Assembly: GCA_900544435.1 (NCBI GenBank)
Contig: UQVG01000016.1
Span: forward strand, 1-15,230
DNA: 15,230 nt
Reading direction: 5' to 3'
Origin: an uncultured Erysipelotrichaceae bacterium
Lineage (GTDB): Bacteria; Bacillota_I; Bacilli_A; Erysipelotrichales; Coprobacillaceae
Shown here: positions 13,429-15,230 of the stretch, piece after piece
Numbering within the stretch: position 1 is the first letter of the stretch
Layout: the number at the start of each line of letters is the position of its first letter
Notes under the pieces: model-generated
The model's input: the letters and a program-made list of their open reading frames with translations, nothing else
Told to the model about the DNA's origin: nothing
Databases searched by the model: none
Program-made: the position numbers and the translations under genes

Positions 13429-14088
13429 ATGAAAACAACAGATAAGATGTTAGAAGCAACAAAAGAGCTATGGAGCTTTTATAATGAACATCCTTTTGTA
13501 CAAGGAATACAAGATGGTTCATTAGAAAAAGATAAATTTAAATATTATATTATGCAAGATTATCTTTATTTAAAGGAATATGCGAAAGTTTTTGCTATTG
13601 GAGTTGCTAAAGCAAAAAGCTTAGAAACAGCTAATCTTTTTGCTAAATATATTGCTGTGATGAATGGTGAATTAGATGTTCATAGTGGATATATGGGAAA
13701 ATTTAAAGTAAGTCAAGAAGAAATAGATGATATGAAACCATTGCTTGATAATCTCTCTTATACTTCTTATATGCTACGTGTTGCCTATGAAGAAGGAGAA
13801 GCAGAAATTTTAGCAGCTATATTATCATGTGCTTATAGCTATGAAGTCATTGCTAAAAAGATAGTTGAAAATAATCCAAATTCAATTCATGATGAATTTT
13901 ATGGAGATTGGATCAAAGGCTATGCTTCAAATGAATATGCAAGTGGGAATGTTATTTTGATAGAAACAATGAACCAACTTACTAAAGATTATACAGAAAA
14001 ACAAATTCAACATCTTATTGATATCTTTGTAGTATGTTCAAGATACGAACTTGCATTTTGGCAAATGTCATGGGATAAAAGTTGTTAA
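13429..14088 (+). CDS. tenA: Aminopyrimidine aminohydrolase / thiaminase II
   Basis: Hydrolyses aminomethyl-aminopyrimidine from degraded thiamin to HMP, feeding the pyrimidine branch of thiamin salvage. The 219-residue protein is a complete TenA: Asp44 and Tyr47 in MQDYLYLKEY, Tyr51, an aromatic pair at 111/114 (SYTSY), the catalytic Cys134 in ILSCAYSYEVI, and Glu207 in YELAFWQMSW, all at positions close to those of B. subtilis TenA. AGAGGA just upstream of the ATG is the ribosome binding site. Cotranscribed with thiM, it makes this a two-branch salvage operon: one enzyme for thiazole, one for pyrimidine. The terminator begins six bases after the stop. Confidence 0.97.
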   Translation: MKTTDKMLEATKELWSFYNEHPFVQGIQDGSLEKDKFKYYIMQDYLYLKEYAKVFAIGVAKAKSLETANLFAKYIAVMNGELDVHSGYMGKFKVSQEEIDDMKPLLDNLSYTSYMLRVAYEEGEAEILAAILSCAYSYEVIAKKIVENNPNSIHDEFYGDWIKGYASNEYASGNVILIETMNQLTKDYTEKQIQHLIDIFVVCSRYELAFWQMSWDKSC

Positions 14089-14093
14089 TAAAT

Positions 14094-14128
14094 AAAAATG
14101 AAAGAGATCAAACATCTTTCATTTTTTT
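14094..14128. terminator. Terminator between convergent tenA and yebC
   Basis: AAAAATGAAAGA (14094-14105), loop of nine bases, TCTTTCATTTTT (14115-14126), T run to 14128. On the minus strand the A run gives a five-base U tract, so it can act in both directions. Confidence 0.85.
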
Positions 14129-14153
14129 CATTATAAAGAAAAAGAAGGAGAAA

Positions 14154-14885
14154 TTATTCTCCTTCATAGTTTTCAACGTTATGGTAGATTTTATCTACAT
14201 CGTCACAAGCATTTAAAAGATTCATTAATCTTTCAAATAATTCCATATCTTCACCTTCAAGAGATACATATTCTTGAGGTGTTGTAGCGATTTCTTCTAC
14301 ATCAAATTCAGCATTAGGACAAGCTGCTTCAATAGCATCTTTCATTTTATATAAATCAGTTGGTGCACCAGTTAATTCAATTGAACCATCTTCATGAGTT
14401 TCAATTTCTTGACAATCAGCTTCACCTTCCATTAAAGCTTCTAAAGTTTGTTCTTCATCTAATCCTTTAAAAGTTAAAATAGAATATGTATCATATAAAT
14501 AAGATACTGAACCTTCATTTCCTAATTTTGCTTTAGATTTTGTAAATGCTGGACGTACTTGAGAAATAGTACGATTAATATTATCAGTTAAGCATTTAAC
14601 AATAACAGTTGAACCACTTGGACCATATCCTTCAAATGTTTTTTCTTGATAATCTTCAGTAGCTCCACTTTTTACTTTATCAACTGCACGTTTAATAACG
14701 TCAGCAGGAACTTGTTCTTTTTTAGCTTTAGCAATAATTCTTCTTAATGCTAAGTTACCATCTGGATCAGTACCACCAGCTTTAGCAGCTAAATAGATTT
14801 CTTTTCCATAACGAGAATATAATTTTGCTTTTGCTGCAGCAGTTTTTGCCATAGCAACTTTACGCACTTCATGTGCTCTACCCAT
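14154..14885 (-). CDS. YebC/PmpR (TACO1) family protein
   Basis: A 243-residue YebC-family protein. The family was long annotated as transcriptional regulators; recent work connects members with the ribosome and relief of proline-rich stalling. Seen here: the N-terminal basic region MGRAHEVRKVAMAKTAAAKA, the core EIYLAAKAGGTDPDGNLALR (about 29-48), KKEQVPADVIKRAVDKVKSG, EGYGPSGSTVIVKCLTDNINR (about 85-105), and GSVSYLYD, then the acidic C-terminal domains. The MGR- start rather than MAGHSKW resembles the shorter YeeN-type subgroup. The start is fixed by AAGGAGG (plus-strand 14893-14899) at ideal spacing, and a strong promoter precedes it. It is monocistronic and convergent to tenA. Confidence 0.92.
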   Translation of the reverse strand: MGRAHEVRKVAMAKTAAAKAKLYSRYGKEIYLAAKAGGTDPDGNLALRRIIAKAKKEQVPADVIKRAVDKVKSGATEDYQEKTFEGYGPSGSTVIVKCLTDNINRTISQVRPAFTKSKAKLGNEGSVSYLYDTYSILTFKGLDEEQTLEALMEGEADCQEIETHEDGSIELTGAPTDLYKMKDAIEAACPNAEFDVEEIATTPQEYVSLEGEDMELFERLMNLLNACDDVDKIYHNVENYEGE

Positions 14886-14926
14886 AAAAAAGCCTCCTTA
14901 ATTGTATGTAATCTCAATACTTGGTT

Positions 14927-14955
14927 ATTATAGCGAATACATCGAGGTTTTTCAA
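14927..14955 (-). promoter_or_regulatory. Promoter of the yebC-family gene
   Basis: On the minus strand, TTGAAA (14955-14950), 17-base spacer, TATAAT (14932-14927). A strong sigma-A-type match, about 45 bases upstream of the start codon. Confidence 0.88.
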
Positions 14956-14967
14956 GGTTTAATATAA

Positions 14968-14996
14968 ATGACAAACGAGTTTTGTTCATGTATAAT
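14968..14996 (+). promoter_or_regulatory. Promoter of the flavoprotein gene
   Basis: ATGACA (14968-14973), 17-base spacer, TATAAT (14991-14996), 23 bases before ATG 15020. It diverges from the yebC promoter, with 12 bases between the two -35 boxes. Confidence 0.8.
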
Positions 14997-15019
14997 GAAA
15001 AAGCAAATGAGGGATAAAG

Positions 15020-15230
15020 ATGGAAACAATTGTTATTATTGGAGCAGGTGCGAGTGGACTTGCTTGTATGAATGAATTAGTAAAAACAAATAAATATAAT
15101 ATTATTGTCTTGGAACAATCTAATAAAGCAGCTAGAAAAGTACTCGCTAGTGGCAATGGAAGGTGTAATGTTTCAAATTTGAATATGGATATTAAGTATT
15201 ACAATCATCAAGATCCTTTAATAGAAAAAT
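15020..15230 (+). CDS. NAD(P)/FAD-dependent oxidoreductase, YhiN/HI0933 family (3' end missing)
   Basis: The first 70 codons of a flavoprotein that runs off the window. The N-terminus METIVIIGAGASGLACMNEL is a Rossmann FAD-binding fold (GxGxSG), and ARKVLASGNGRCNVSN is the signature of the YhiN/HI0933 family (usually KxxxSGGGRCNxTN). Here the first Gly of the GGGR run is Asn, giving GNGR. Members are putative dehydrogenases of unknown substrate, usually about 400 residues. GAGGG at 15009-15013 is the ribosome binding site, and its own promoter lies just upstream. Confidence 0.88.
   Translation, partial: METIVIIGAGASGLACMNELVKTNKYNIIVLEQSNKAARKVLASGNGRCNVSNLNMDIKYYNHQDPLIEK

Overview
The window is a compact, strongly AT-rich stretch of chromosome from a Gram-positive Firmicute. 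An endospore sigma factor (SigF/SigG type), a YlmC/YmxH protein, the sepF-ylmH-divIVA-ileS order, a T-box leader and a TPP riboswitch all fit. The base composition, the reduced ylm cluster and the YebC variant suggest an Erysipelotrichia/Coprobacillaceae-like gut anaerobe, but that placement is inference. I see no prophage, insertion sequence, CRISPR array, rRNA or tRNA.

Region 1 (1-5703) is the conserved sporulation/division block: 3' part of a sigG-like gene, ylmC, sepF with its own promoter, ylmH, divIVA, and ileS behind an isoleucine T-box. Compared with Bacillus subtilis, ylmD, ylmE and ylmG are absent. The ylmH start is unusual: no Shine-Dalgarno, directly after a terminator-like hairpin.

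Region 2 (5704-7952) holds a DMT-family permease overlapping a D,D-carboxypeptidase gene. Region 3 (7953-9603) is a HAD phosphatase/DeoR-family regulator pair behind a near-consensus promoter, with a 37-bp inverted repeat just upstream that could be an operator. A small membrane protein lies convergently on the minus strand (9594-9788).

Region 4 (9852-12192) is a tightly packed run: gph-like HAD phosphatase, a DUF523 protein with conserved cysteines, class I mannose-6-phosphate isomerase, and a small zinc-ribbon membrane protein, joined by ATGA and TAATG overlaps.

Region 5 (12193-14128) is a thiamin salvage operon, thiM-tenA. Its 390-base leader carries a complete TPP riboswitch with terminator, followed by about 200 bases of a second structured RNA. 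This second RNA repeats, at identical spacing and with compensatory stem changes, the pyrimidine-recognition block of the TPP aptamer, but lacks the pyrophosphate-binding arm. It also contains competing long helices around a weak terminator. This is the most interesting object in the window.

Region 6 (14154-15230) has a minus-strand yebC-family gene, then, divergently, the start of a flavoprotein of the YhiN/HI0933 family that runs off the edge.
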